Origin: an uncultured Pseudomonadota bacterium
Lineage (GTDB): Bacteria; Pseudomonadota; Gammaproteobacteria; Burkholderiales; SG8-39
Assembly: GCA_903829815.1 (NCBI GenBank)
Contig: CAIKRR010000027.1
Coordinates: forward strand, 25,112 to 89,111
DNA: 64,000 nt
Direction of reading: 5' to 3'
The position numbers were made by a program, and so were the translations under genes. Positions 18,015 to 26,786 of the stretch are shown piece after piece (within the stretch, counting starts at the first letter, position 1; each line of letters opens with the position of its first letter). The notes below the pieces were generated by a model. It was given only the letters and a program-made list of their open reading frames with translations, did no database searches and was not told the origin of the DNA.

Positions 18015-19580
18015 TCAGCGCCCGGACGCAGCCACCGGTCGGGCGATGTAGCGATCGATGCCCACCGGCACGGCCAGATTGCGTCGGTGGACTTCGCTCA
18101 GATAAGGGGCCACCGGCGCACCGCGCTCGATGATGGCCGCCAGATCGGCGCGCAGGCCCGGCATGAGTTCGGCCACCTCGCGAAAGAGTTCCCGCTCATC
18201 GATGCGGGTCGAGCGCGCCCCATCGACCACCACCTCGCCATCGACGAGCACGGTCTGCACGCTGCGCACCGAAGCCGCATAGACCAGTTGCCGGATCGGA
18301 TCGTTCACCGGGTGCAGCGCCGGATCATTGCGATCGATGAGCGTGAGATCGGCACGAAAACCCGGGGCAATGCGCCCGAGTCGGTCGGCCTGCCCGATGC
18401 CTGCCGCGCTGCCTGTGGTGGCCGCGGCAAAGGCCTCGCGTGCATCGGGCCGCCCGGTGAGGCCATGACTGGCCGATGAAAGGAGCGCCAGCAGCTTCAT
18501 CGCCGTGAACATGTCCTGTGCGTCAGAACAACTGCTGTTGTCGGTGCCGAGGCCCACGCCGACACCGGCCTCGAACAGTTCTCGAATCGGCGCGACACCA
18601 CTCAGGGTCTTCAGGTTGCTGGCCGAATTGAGCGCAACGCGCGCCCCGGCGCGGGCAATCGCCTCGATCTCGGCAGGCTGCAGCCATACGCAGTGCGCCA
18701 TCGTCAGGCGCGGGCCGAGCACACCGATGGCGTCCATCCAGGCAACCAGCGAGCCGCCGTGGTGAGCGAAGTGGGCCCGGGCGTTGACTACCGTCGACTT
18801 CGACTCGTAGAGGTGGGTATAGATCCGGCAATCGAGACGCTCGGCGCGCTCGGTGAGTGCCTGCAGAAACGCATCGCTGCAGTTCTCGGGCGTAGCCGCG
18901 CCCAGCCCCCAGGTCGTACGGGCATGCCGACCACGCCAGCGCTCGATCTGACCGTCGACCAGTTCGAGAATCGCCTCACGGTGTCCCAGGGGCTTCACCG
19001 AGGTCGCCATCGAGCGCCGCAGTTCGGAGGGAACGACCTCATCCCAGTGCGGTACCCGGTATTGACCCGGTGCATCGGCCACCTGCAGGGCAAACTCCAC
19101 CCGAATGCCCACCTCGTCATAGGCATCGAGCACGACGCCCACGTGCGACTCGTCAAACGGATGCAAGGTGCACAGATCCTGCACCGTGGTGATGCCGGAG
19201 CGCAGGCACTCCAGTGCGGCCAGCAGCGCGCGTGCCCGGATTTCTTCGCGACTGCGGGGCGGGTAATTCACCGGCACACCCAAGGCCAGCCAGGCCTCGA
19301 GGGTCATCGGTTCGAAAAGACCGCGCAGCAAGGCATCGTGCGAATGAAAATGCGCGGCAATGAAACCGGGCACGACGTAGCGCTCGCGCGCATCGATGAC
19401 GCGAAGGCCCACCGGCAAGCCACCGGCCGCACGCAGGCGCGCAGCGATGCCCTCGCCCACTTCGCGGATCACGCCCTCCTCGACGAGGATGTCGGCTGCA
19501 CGCGCGCCACTGGCCGCCTCGAGCAGCATGCCCCCTTCGATGAGGAGCGGCCCGGCAGCATGGGTTGTTGAAGCGTTCAT
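18015..19580 (-). CDS. Amidohydrolase, chlorohydrolase/cytosine deaminase-like (AtzA/TrzA/SsnA superfamily)
   Basis: A 521-residue metal-dependent hydrolase. The metal motif HFHSHD (His77, 79, 81) follows the strand YVVPGFIAA. Later conserved points are IYTHLYESK, LTMAHCVWL and a terminal GTDNSSC aspartate. N- and C-terminal composite beta-domains are present (VDGEVVVDG). Relatives deaminate or dechlorinate N-heterocycles such as guanine, cytosine or triazines; the substrate here is unknown. I use the ATG at 19580, because the track start (19637) nearly touches the divergent gene at 19644. It converges on the hydroxylase gene. Confidence 0.85.
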   Translation of the reverse strand: MNASTTHAAGPLLIEGGMLLEAASGARAADILVEEGVIREVGEGIAARLRAAGGLPVGLRVIDARERYVVPGFIAAHFHSHDALLRGLFEPMTLEAWLALGVPVNYPPRSREEIRARALLAALECLRSGITTVQDLCTLHPFDESHVGVVLDAYDEVGIRVEFALQVADAPGQYRVPHWDEVVPSELRRSMATSVKPLGHREAILELVDGQIERWRGRHARTTWGLGAATPENCSDAFLQALTERAERLDCRIYTHLYESKSTVVNARAHFAHHGGSLVAWMDAIGVLGPRLTMAHCVWLQPAEIEAIARAGARVALNSASNLKTLSGVAPIRELFEAGVGVGLGTDNSSCSDAQDMFTAMKLLALLSSASHGLTGRPDAREAFAAATTGSAAGIGQADRLGRIAPGFRADLTLIDRNDPALHPVNDPIRQLVYAASVRSVQTVLVDGEVVVDGARSTRIDERELFREVAELMPGLRADLAAIIERGAPVAPYLSEVHRRNLAVPVGIDRYIARPVAASGR

Positions 19581-19643
19581 CGCGAGGCTCGCAGCAGAAA
19601 GGGACAATGCCGTCGATTCTACGGGCCGCGCTATCATCGTGGC

Positions 19644-20672
19644 ATGTCGATCTTCCTCTCACGCCGACTGGCATCGCTGCTCACCGTGTGCTGCCTCGGG
19701 TTCATCGCCCCGGCAGCCCTCGCCCAGGCCCTCTCGGCCATCCGGCTCAACACATTCCCGAACGCCACCAACCTGGCGCTCTACTACGGCCTCGCCCACG
19801 GCGTCTTCGAACGCCACGGCATCGCCCTCGACCTGCGGTTCACGCCCAACTCGGAAGCGCAGCGCGACGGACTCGCCCGCGGCGAATTCGAGATGGCCTA
19901 TTCGGCCGTCGACAACGCCGTCGCCATGGTCGAACTGGCACGCGAAAATGTCGTGATCGTGTCCGGCGGTGACAGCAGCATGAACGAGTTCATGGTGCGC
20001 CCCGAGATCCGTACCCTCGAGGACCTGCGGGGCCGCACGCTCGTTGTCGACCGGCCCGAGACCGCCTACGCACTGCAGGCCAAGAAGGTGCTGCGCCGCG
20101 CCGGCCTCCTGCCGGGTCGCGACTACCAGTTGCGCGCCATCGGCGCGACCATTCCGCGCATCGAGGCCATGCAGGCCGATGCCACGAACGCCATGGCGAT
20201 GCTCAATCCCCCGTTCACGTTCGTGGCCCGCGAAAGGGGTTTGAAGAGCTTCGGGCGCTTCACCGATCTGGTCGGGCCTTACCAGGGCGGCGGGCTTTTC
20301 GTGATGCGCCGCTGGGCCCGGGCGCATGGCGAGGTCCTCGAGCGATTCCTGGCCGCCTACATCGAATCGACTCGCCTCGCGCTCGCACCGGCGCAGCGCG
20401 CCGAGGCCGAACGACTGCTCGTGACCCGGCTGAAGCAGACCCCGGCCGTGGCCACCCAGACCCTCGAGATACTGCTCGCCCCGGGCTTCGGACTCGCCCC
20501 GGACGCAAGGTTCGATCTGGCCGGCTTTCGCGAAGTGCTCTCGCTGCGCGCGGAAGTCGAGGGCCAATGGGGTGGTGTAGCGCCCTCGCCCGAGCGCTAC
20601 TACGATCTCAGCTGGTACGACAACGCCCTCGCGCGCCTCGCGCGCACCGCCTCACCGGAGCAATCACGATGA
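19644..20672 (+). CDS. ABC transporter substrate-binding protein, NMT1/THI5-like (no adjacent transporter)
   Basis: A periplasmic receptor of 342 residues with a signal peptide ending around AALAQA. The mature part has the NMT1-type layout: LALYYGLAHGVFERHGIALDL, then a hinge and DLRGRTLVVDRPETAYAL. Family members bind sulfonates, nitrate, pyrimidine precursors or aromatic acids. Its stop overlaps the ATG of the following quinone-reductase-like gene, so the two are one operon. No permease or ATPase gene is next to it; the only ABC membrane parts in the window are at 54-56 kb with their own receptor. Confidence 0.85.
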   Translation: MSIFLSRRLASLLTVCCLGFIAPAALAQALSAIRLNTFPNATNLALYYGLAHGVFERHGIALDLRFTPNSEAQRDGLARGEFEMAYSAVDNAVAMVELARENVVIVSGGDSSMNEFMVRPEIRTLEDLRGRTLVVDRPETAYALQAKKVLRRAGLLPGRDYQLRAIGATIPRIEAMQADATNAMAMLNPPFTFVARERGLKSFGRFTDLVGPYQGGGLFVMRRWARAHGEVLERFLAAYIESTRLALAPAQRAEAERLLVTRLKQTPAVATQTLEILLAPGFGLAPDARFDLAGFREVLSLRAEVEGQWGGVAPSPERYYDLSWYDNALARLARTASPEQSR

Positions 20673-21673
20673 CCCTCGACACAGGCACTCCAGCGGAAGG
20701 CTGGCGACTCCACCAGCACGGTGGTCCCGAGGTACTCACCTGGGCGCAGTGGACGATACCGGCCCCGGGTCCGGGCCAGGTCCTGATGCGCAACACCGCC
20801 ATTGGCGTGAACTACCGTGACGTGCTGGTGCGTGCCGGCGCGCACGCGGTGAAAGGCTTTCCGATCGGTCTGGGTCTGGAGAGTGCCGGGGTCATCGAGG
20901 CCATCGGGCCAGGCGTCGAAGGGCTCACGATCGGGCAACGCATCGTGTGCGTGGCCGGGCCCGACGGCGCCTACGCCACCGCGCGACTCGTCCCGGCAGC
21001 GCGCGTCATCCCGCTACCCAATGCCATCGACGATGCCATCGCTGCCTCGATGATGATTCGCGGGATGACCGCACGCTATCTGCTGCATGACACCTACGCG
21101 GTACAACCGGGCGACACGATCCTCATTCACGCGGCCGCGGGCGGTGTCGGCCTCATCGTCTGTCAGTGGGCGAAGCGGCTGGGGGCCACCGTGATCGGCA
21201 CGGTGGGCAGTCGTGAAAAGGCCGAGATCGCGCGAGCGCACGGCTGCGACTACCCGATCGTCTATACCGAAGAAGATTTCGCCGCCCGCGTGCGCGAGAT
21301 CACCGGCGGCAAGGGCGTGCCCGTCGTCTACGATTCGGTGGGCAAGGACACCTTCGAAGGGTCACTCTCCTGCCTGCGCCCGCGCGGCATCATGGCTTCA
21401 TTCGGGGAAGCCTCGGGCGACCCTGAGCCGATCGCGCCGCGGCGGCTGGGGCAACTCGGGTCGATCTTTCTCACCCACCCGAGCCTGCCCGATTACACCG
21501 CCACCCGCGCCGACCTGCTCAAGTGCGCCAACGACCTCTTTGCGCAGGTGGCGAGCGGTCTGGTGCGCATCTCGGTGCATGCACGCCTTGCACTGCGCGA
21601 AGCGCCGGCAGCCCATGCGCTGCTCGAATCGCGAGGCACCAGCGGCTCGATCGTGCTGACCGTGACCGGTTGA
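20669..21673 (+). CDS. NADPH:quinone oxidoreductase-like zinc-independent MDR protein
   Basis: A 334-residue medium-chain reductase. The N-terminal GroES-like domain has GPGQVLMRNTAIGVNYRDVL. The Rossmann domain has the quinone-reductase hallmark HAAAGGVGLIVCQWAKRLGA, and KGVPVVYDSVGKDTFEGSL follows. No zinc-binding cysteines are seen, which separates it from alcohol dehydrogenases. It starts at an ATG that overlaps the stop of the ABC receptor, so the two are coupled. Role unknown: reduction of a quinone or enone intermediate is the likeliest. A short hairpin with T-rich tail lies 75 bp downstream. Confidence 0.88.
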   Translation: MTLDTGTPAEGWRLHQHGGPEVLTWAQWTIPAPGPGQVLMRNTAIGVNYRDVLVRAGAHAVKGFPIGLGLESAGVIEAIGPGVEGLTIGQRIVCVAGPDGAYATARLVPAARVIPLPNAIDDAIAASMMIRGMTARYLLHDTYAVQPGDTILIHAAAGGVGLIVCQWAKRLGATVIGTVGSREKAEIARAHGCDYPIVYTEEDFAARVREITGGKGVPVVYDSVGKDTFEGSLSCLRPRGIMASFGEASGDPEPIAPRRLGQLGSIFLTHPSLPDYTATRADLLKCANDLFAQVASGLVRISVHARLALREAPAAHALLESRGTSGSIVLTVTG

Positions 21674-21748
21674 ACTCGCCCGCCTCGAGCAGAACCACGT
21701 GCTCGGGCTGGAGCGATCGCGGCGTACGCCAGGAAAATACCGGCCAGT

Positions 21749-21765
21749 CGGGCTGTTGCCCGTTT
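21749..21765 (+). terminator. Short hairpin plus TTT after the quinone reductase gene
   Basis: CGGGC, loop TGTT, GCCCG, then TTT. It lies 75 bp past the plus-strand stop and before the convergent Bug gene. The stem is only five G/C pairs and the T-run is short, so this is a weak intrinsic terminator candidate. Confidence 0.4.
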
Positions 21766-21798
21766 CAGGCCATGAGCGACAGAAGGGCTTCCCATCGC

Positions 21799-22821
21799 TC
21801 ACAGGCCCTGCAGTCTCACCCCCGCCGCCTTCACCACCGGAGTCCAGCGCCGGATGTCATCGGCGATGAACTCGGTGTACTCGGCCTGTCCACGTCCGGA
21901 GAGCACCATCCCGAGTTCGGCAAAGCGGGCCTGAAGGTCGGGGAGTGCAAGGACCTTGCGACCCTCGAGTTGCAGCCGATCGACGATGTCGCGCGGGGTG
22001 CCGGCCGGTGCCGAAATGCCGAACCAGGCAAAGCCGCTCACGCCTGGCACGATCTCGTCCATGGTGGGCGTCTCCGGATAATGGGCCAGGCGCTGCTGGC
22101 TCGAGATGGCGAGCAGGCGCAGCTTGCCCGAACGGACATAGGGGGTGGAGGCCGGCAGCCCGTCGAAGATGGCATCGATCTGTCCTGCCATCAGGTCGGC
22201 AATGGCAGGACCTGTTCCCTTGTAGGGAACATGCACCATGTCGATGCGAGCGCGCTGCTTGATCATCTCGCCGGTGAGATGTCCGGCCGAACCCACCGCG
22301 GCCGAGGCAAAGGTCATGCGCCCGGGGCGCGCCCGCGCCATCCCGAGAAATTCCTCGAAGCTCCTTGCCAGGTGATTGGCATTGACCAGAAACCCGTTGG
22401 CAAACGACGAGATCATCAGCACATGCTCGAAATCGGTCAGTGGCTGGTACCCCGCCGTGCCCTGCACCAGGGGCCCGGTGGAGATCGACGCGTTGTTCGA
22501 CAGCAGCAAGGTGTAGCCATCGGGGGCCGAGCGGGCAACCGCCTCGGCACCGATGAGGCCGGAAGCACCCGGCTTGTTCTCGATGACGATGGGCTGGCGC
22601 AGGACATCGGACAGGCGCGGCACAACCAGACGGGCGATGACGTCGCCACCACCGCTCGGCGCGAAGGGCACGACGAAGCGGATCGGTCGCGCGGGCCATG
22701 TGGTCTGCGCGAACGCCAGCAGGGGCACGAAGGCCGCGAGCGCCATCAGCACCATGAGCCCCCGGAGCGCCGCAGCGGCCGGGCCAGCCCTGCCGGTTTT
22801 CAGAAGGGTACGTTGGTGCAT
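21799..22821 (-). CDS. Bug/TctC-family receptor (copy 3), divergent from a FAD monooxygenase
   Basis: Periplasmic binding protein of about 340 residues. I start at the ATG at 22821 (MHQRTLLKTG), which directly precedes a hydrophobic signal ending LAFAQTT. The mature domain shows PIRFVVPFAPSGGGDVIARLV, QPIVIENKPGASG and SAPDGYTLLLSN, the classic Bug set. The track's extra 27 residues upstream look non-coding. It shares an intergenic region of about 150 bp with the FAD monooxygenase at 22971, repeating the receptor-hydroxylase arrangement seen at 15.5-18 kb. Confidence 0.92.
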   Translation of the reverse strand: MHQRTLLKTGRAGPAAAALRGLMVLMALAAFVPLLAFAQTTWPARPIRFVVPFAPSGGGDVIARLVVPRLSDVLRQPIVIENKPGASGLIGAEAVARSAPDGYTLLLSNNASISTGPLVQGTAGYQPLTDFEHVLMISSFANGFLVNANHLARSFEEFLGMARARPGRMTFASAAVGSAGHLTGEMIKQRARIDMVHVPYKGTGPAIADLMAGQIDAIFDGLPASTPYVRSGKLRLLAISSQQRLAHYPETPTMDEIVPGVSGFAWFGISAPAGTPRDIVDRLQLEGRKVLALPDLQARFAELGMVLSGRGQAEYTEFIADDIRRWTPVVKAAGVRLQGL

Positions 22822-22970
22822 GGCAGCCGCTTCATGAGAAGTCCTTGACCGGGGTAGGGGCATCGCGCGCCAGCCATCAGACTCGATGAAATCACGCGGC
22901 ACGCCATGCTAGATTCAATCGATCGACGATGCCAGACAAGGCACGATCGCAACAGCGAGCGAGTGGACCG

Positions 22971-24194
22971 ATGACAGACAGATCCCGCCTGAAAGCCTCG
23001 GCAGACGATTGCGTGCTCATCGCAGGCGGTGGCCCGGTGGGGATGACCGCTGCATTGTGCCTTGCCCAGGCTGGCATCTCAGTGCAACTGTTCGAGGCAG
23101 CCGGTGATGTCAGCGAGGACCTGCGCGCCTCGACCTTTCACCCGCCCACGCTCGACATGCTCGATCGCTTCGGCATCACGGCCGAACTCATCGCCCAGGG
23201 ACTCATCTGCCCGAGCTGGCAGATTCGACTGCATCCCTCGGGGGAAAGGGCCGAATTTGATCTCTCGGTACTGGCCAATGACACCGCACACCCCTACAGG
23301 CTGCAGTGCGAGCAGTGGAAACTGTCGCGCGCGCTGCTGCGCCGCTTGCAGGCGCACCCGCTTGCGACGGTGAACTTCAATACCCGCATCACCGGTCTTT
23401 CGCAGGATGACGAAGGTGTCAGCGCAACCCTCGAGCACGATGACGAGACCCGCTCGGTGCGCGGCCGCTACCTCATCGGCGCCGATGGCGCGCGCAGCGT
23501 GGTGCGACAGTCGCTTGGCATCGAGTTCGAGGGGAGCACCTACCCCGAAACCACCATTCTTGCCACCACTCGCTTTGCCTTTGATGAGCACTTGAGCGGG
23601 CTCTCGAATGTGAGCTACTGCTGGCGTGAGGGTGCAGCCAACTTCAGCCTGCTGCGCCTGCCCGGCGTTTGGCGCGTGAGCATCTATCCGCCCGAAGACC
23701 GGCCGATCGAAGAATCCCTCGAGCCACCGGCGATCGAAGAGGCCCTGCAGGCCATCGTGCCCCGCGCCGAGGCGTATGACGTGCTCGAGCGACGCCCCTA
23801 TCGGGTGCATCAGCGCATCGCCACCCGGTATCGCGAGGGGCGGGTCTTTCTGGCCGGTGACGCAGCGCACCTCAACAGCCCCTCGGGCGGCATGGGCATG
23901 AATGGCGGCGTCCACGATGCCATCAACCTTGCCGACAAGGTCACGCAGGTCTGGCGAGGGGCCGATGCGACGCTGCTCGATCGCTACGAACGCCAGCGCC
24001 GGCCCGCCGCCATCGAGCAGATCATCGCCCAGGCCGATGCCAACCGCTCGCGCATGCGCGAGCGCGATACTCGACGCCGCAGCGAGATTCTGGCCGGGCT
24101 GCAGGCCATCATCGCCGACCGCACACGACTGCATGCGCACCTTCTCAAGACCTCGATGATCACAGGGCTGCGACAGGCGGAACAGACGCTCTGA
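22971..24194 (+). CDS. FAD-dependent aromatic monooxygenase (MhpA/PheA/TfdB type)
   Basis: About 407 residues. FAD motif GGGPVGMTAALCLAQAG lies at the N-terminus, the middle DG motif is IGADGARSVVRQSL, and the C-terminal GD motif is GDAAHLNSPSGGMGMNGGVHDAINLA, which is characteristic of the FAD_binding_3 phenol/3-(3-hydroxyphenyl)propionate hydroxylase group. The C-terminal thioredoxin-like domain of PheA/TfdB is missing, so it is a short form. Two starts are possible: ATG 22929 (14 more residues) or ATG 22971; neither has a strong RBS. Divergent from Bug copy 3. Confidence 0.86.
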   Translation: MTDRSRLKASADDCVLIAGGGPVGMTAALCLAQAGISVQLFEAAGDVSEDLRASTFHPPTLDMLDRFGITAELIAQGLICPSWQIRLHPSGERAEFDLSVLANDTAHPYRLQCEQWKLSRALLRRLQAHPLATVNFNTRITGLSQDDEGVSATLEHDDETRSVRGRYLIGADGARSVVRQSLGIEFEGSTYPETTILATTRFAFDEHLSGLSNVSYCWREGAANFSLLRLPGVWRVSIYPPEDRPIEESLEPPAIEEALQAIVPRAEAYDVLERRPYRVHQRIATRYREGRVFLAGDAAHLNSPSGGMGMNGGVHDAINLADKVTQVWRGADATLLDRYERQRRPAAIEQIIAQADANRSRMRERDTRRRSEILAGLQAIIADRTRLHAHLLKTSMITGLRQAEQTL

Positions 24195-24209
24195 GCCCTC
24201 TGAGCCCAA

Positions 24210-24950
24210 TCAGCCAAGCGTCGCCGCCAGGCGCGGTGCAGCCGCCCTCAGCGTGGCCGAAGCAGGCAGGCCGAGCGAGCGCAGCAACTGCCACGCGCCA
24301 CACAGGTTGGAGGACAGCAGCGGCACCTTCAACCCGGCCTGCCGAGCGAGGATGGCGGGCAGCGTGAGCATGCCAGTGCCCGAGAGCAGCACGGCACTGC
24401 CCGACGAGGGATGCACCCGCGCCAGACCTGCCAGCACTTCGGCCGTCTCGAGTTCATAGGCGCGAAAGATCTCGCCCAGCTTCACCACCTCGCTGACACG
24501 GTGGCCCGAGGCTTCCCAGTAGGCCACGGCGAGCTCGGTCAGCCAGTCAGGGTACGGTGACACGAGGCACAAGGTGTCGCAATCAAGTACGGCCAGCGCC
24601 TCGAGGATGGCGCGACTCGCCGTCCAGACCGGCTTGCCGCCAGCCGCCGCAGCGAGTTCCTCGCTCAGCGCCCGATCGGCTGCTGGGCCCAGGGCATAGG
24701 TGGCACCGGTCGAGCCCACATAGAGGGCATCGAGCCGCAAGGCCCCAAAACTGGCAATCGCGGGCGAATAGTGCGCTGCGTAAGCCGCATTGCGCTGCTG
24801 CAGGTTACCCGGCAGCACCGGCAGACGCGTGGTGTACATCGCCACTGCCTCAGGCAATAGCGCATGCAGTTCGGGCTCCACCGTAGGGTTGGCCGGCGGG
24901 GTGATGATGCCCACGCGTGGCTGTGTCCCCTGCAGCAGCCCGTCACTCAT
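24210..24950 (-). CDS. Maleate isomerase / arylmalonate decarboxylase-like protein lacking both catalytic cysteines
   Basis: A 246-residue Asp/Glu racemase-superfamily protein. The N-terminus PRVGIITPPANPTVEPE and the layout match maleate isomerase. The first catalytic Cys position (family YxCTSGSF) reads VGSTGAT, with Ser80. The second (family SCTNLRT) reads SGTGMLT, with Gly191. Both cysteines are therefore absent by my eye alignment. It starts inside the end of the PEP-mutase-like gene (8-bp overlap, ATGAGTGA) and is co-translated with it. Function uncertain: decarboxylase, isomerase with another mechanism, or binding protein. Confidence 0.75.
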   Translation of the reverse strand: MSDGLLQGTQPRVGIITPPANPTVEPELHALLPEAVAMYTTRLPVLPGNLQQRNAAYAAHYSPAIASFGALRLDALYVGSTGATYALGPAADRALSEELAAAAGGKPVWTASRAILEALAVLDCDTLCLVSPYPDWLTELAVAYWEASGHRVSEVVKLGEIFRAYELETAEVLAGLARVHPSSGSAVLLSGTGMLTLPAILARQAGLKVPLLSSNLCGAWQLLRSLGLPASATLRAAAPRLAATLG

Positions 24951-25794
24951 AGCGCTTGCCCAGCGCCAGCAGATCGGGGGTACCAATCACCCGGTTCAAC
25001 TGATCGAAGTCGAGCATGTGCTCGCGCCAGGGCGTTGTCGTACCAGCGGCCTTCAGACTTTCGAAGTAGCCTTGCAGCGCATGCGCAAAGGCGCGCACCG
25101 TGCCGCCCGGGAAGATGGCGATGCGATAACCCAGACGCTCGAGTTCGGCGGCAGGCATGACAGGCGTCTTGCCGCCTTCGACCATGTTGGCAAGCAGCGG
25201 CACACGATGCGCAAAGCGGGCGAGTGCCTGCTGCATCTGGGTCACATCGCGCAACGCCTCGATGAAGAGCACATCGGCACCGGCTACCAGGTACTGCTCG
25301 GCACGCTCGAGCGCCGCCTCCAGCCCTTCGACCGCCACTGCGTCGGTGCGCGCAATGATGAGGGTCTCGGTGCTGGCACGCGCATCGAGCGCAGCGCGGA
25401 TCTTGCCGGTCATCTCGTCCGTGGTCACCAGCGTCTTGCCGTCGAGGTGGCCGCAGCGCTTGGGCAGCGTCTGGTCCTCGAGCTGCAGCGCACTGGCACC
25501 GGCGCGCTCGAACATCCTCACCGTACGCATGACGTTGAGCGCATTGCCAAAGCCGGTATCGGCATCGACGATGAGCGGCAGCGCCACCCGCTCGCGGATG
25601 TTCTCGATGACATTGGCCACTTCACTCGCGGTGACGAGGCCAATGTCGGAGCGGCCAAGCCGGGTGTAGGCAATGCTTGCACCCGAGAGATAGGCAGCCT
25701 CGAACCCGGCCTGCTCAACCAGCAGGGCAGTGAGCGCGTCGTGAACGCCGGGGGCGAGCAAGAGGGCCGGTCGGGCAAGGCGTTGTCTGAGCAT
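24943..25794 (-). CDS. Isocitrate lyase/PEP mutase family protein (2-methylisocitrate lyase-like)
   Basis: A 283-residue TIM-barrel lyase that cleaves or rearranges a 2-substituted dicarboxylic acid using Mg2+. It has DADTGFGNALNV (metal-binding Asp77/79) and the active-site loop KRCGH with Cys114, as in PrpB. C-C lyase activity is more likely than C-P mutase activity because that loop is intact. The start is an ATG at 25794 (MLRQRLARPALLL). It heads a two-gene operon with the maleate-isomerase-like gene. The natural substrate may be a dimethylmalate- or isocitrate-like acid, but this cannot be settled here. Confidence 0.85.
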   Translation of the reverse strand: MLRQRLARPALLLAPGVHDALTALLVEQAGFEAAYLSGASIAYTRLGRSDIGLVTASEVANVIENIRERVALPLIVDADTGFGNALNVMRTVRMFERAGASALQLEDQTLPKRCGHLDGKTLVTTDEMTGKIRAALDARASTETLIIARTDAVAVEGLEAALERAEQYLVAGADVLFIEALRDVTQMQQALARFAHRVPLLANMVEGGKTPVMPAAELERLGYRIAIFPGGTVRAFAHALQGYFESLKAAGTTTPWREHMLDFDQLNRVIGTPDLLALGKRYE

Positions 25795-25956
25795 CTTGAT
25801 GGCTCGCGTCGATGAGTGACTGCAATGATCGCAGGCTCGGGGGCGTCGTGCAGGCCACGCGCAACGGGCCTCGAGCAACGGCGATGGGCTCCCACCGCCC
25901 AGCCCGACCGGCATGGCATGATGCCAGCCTCACGCGCCCCCAGGAGGAGCTCAGAC

Positions 25957-26778
25957 ATGCAACGCACTTTCTCGATGCTGGCAGCCGCAGCCCTTGTCGG
26001 CCTGGCCGGCAACACCGCAACACTCGCACAGACCGCCCCCGAAGTCACCCTGTCGCGGATCGACTGCGGCACGCCGGTGCTCAACGACGTGGCGGTGCGC
26101 TTCAGCGACACCTTCGCCTACAACGGCCTCAAGGTGATGTTCACCTTCAGTTGCTACCTGGTGCGCCATGGCGACGAGTACCTGCTTTGGGATACCGGAC
26201 ACTCGATGAGTGCCGGTGCCCCGGCACCCAAGGTGAGCATCGTCGACCAGCTCGCCGCGGCGCGCGTCACCCCCGAGCAGATCAGGTACGTCGGCATCAG
26301 TCACTTTCACGCCGACCACACCGGGCAGGTGGCGTCCTTTCCGGGCGCCACCCTGCTGATCGGCAAGGGTGACTGGGATGGCATCACGGCAGTGCCGCCC
26401 ATGCCGGGTGCCAACGCGGCACCCTTTGCCCACTGGGCCAGCGGTGCCGGCAAGCGTGAGTCCCTCGGCGGCGACAAGGACGTGTTCGGCGATGGCACGG
26501 TCATCATCATGAACACACCCGGTCATACGCCAGGCCATCGCAGCCTGCTCGTTCGCCTGAAGGAAAAGGGGCCCGTGCTCATCAGCGGCGACCTCACGCA
26601 CTTTCACGAGAACTACGAATCGAACGGCGTGCCGTCGTTCAACTTCCATCGCGGCGATACGCTCGCCTCGCTCGACCGGTTCAAGAAGGCTGCGGCCAAC
26701 CTGAAGGCCACGGTCGTGATCCAGCACGACGCGCGCGATGTGGGGCTCTTGCCTGCACTGCCGGCGTTCGCCAGGTAA
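25957..26778 (+). CDS. Exported MBL-fold hydrolase, N-acyl homoserine lactonase-like
   Basis: A 273-residue metallo-beta-lactamase-fold protein with a signal peptide (MQRTFSMLAAAALVGLAGNTATLAQ), so it is periplasmic. The dinuclear zinc motif HFHADH covers His116, His118, Asp120 and His121. Further ligands are in TPGHTPGH and SGDLTH. The layout YLLWDTGHS resembles AttM/AiiA-type lactonases, which are usually cytosolic. The strong AGGAGG ten bases before the ATG at 25957 fixes the start. It may hydrolyse a lactone intermediate or a quorum signal. It converges on the Bug gene at 26787 with only eight bases between them. Confidence 0.85.
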   Translation: MQRTFSMLAAAALVGLAGNTATLAQTAPEVTLSRIDCGTPVLNDVAVRFSDTFAYNGLKVMFTFSCYLVRHGDEYLLWDTGHSMSAGAPAPKVSIVDQLAAARVTPEQIRYVGISHFHADHTGQVASFPGATLLIGKGDWDGITAVPPMPGANAAPFAHWASGAGKRESLGGDKDVFGDGTVIIMNTPGHTPGHRSLLVRLKEKGPVLISGDLTHFHENYESNGVPSFNFHRGDTLASLDRFKKAAANLKATVVIQHDARDVGLLPALPAFAR

Positions 26779-26786
26779 GGGGGCGG

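Noticed and set aside
19620-19650. TATCAT just before the ATG of the NMT1 receptor as a leaderless promoter
   Set aside because: No convincing -35 at the right distance; the match could be chance.
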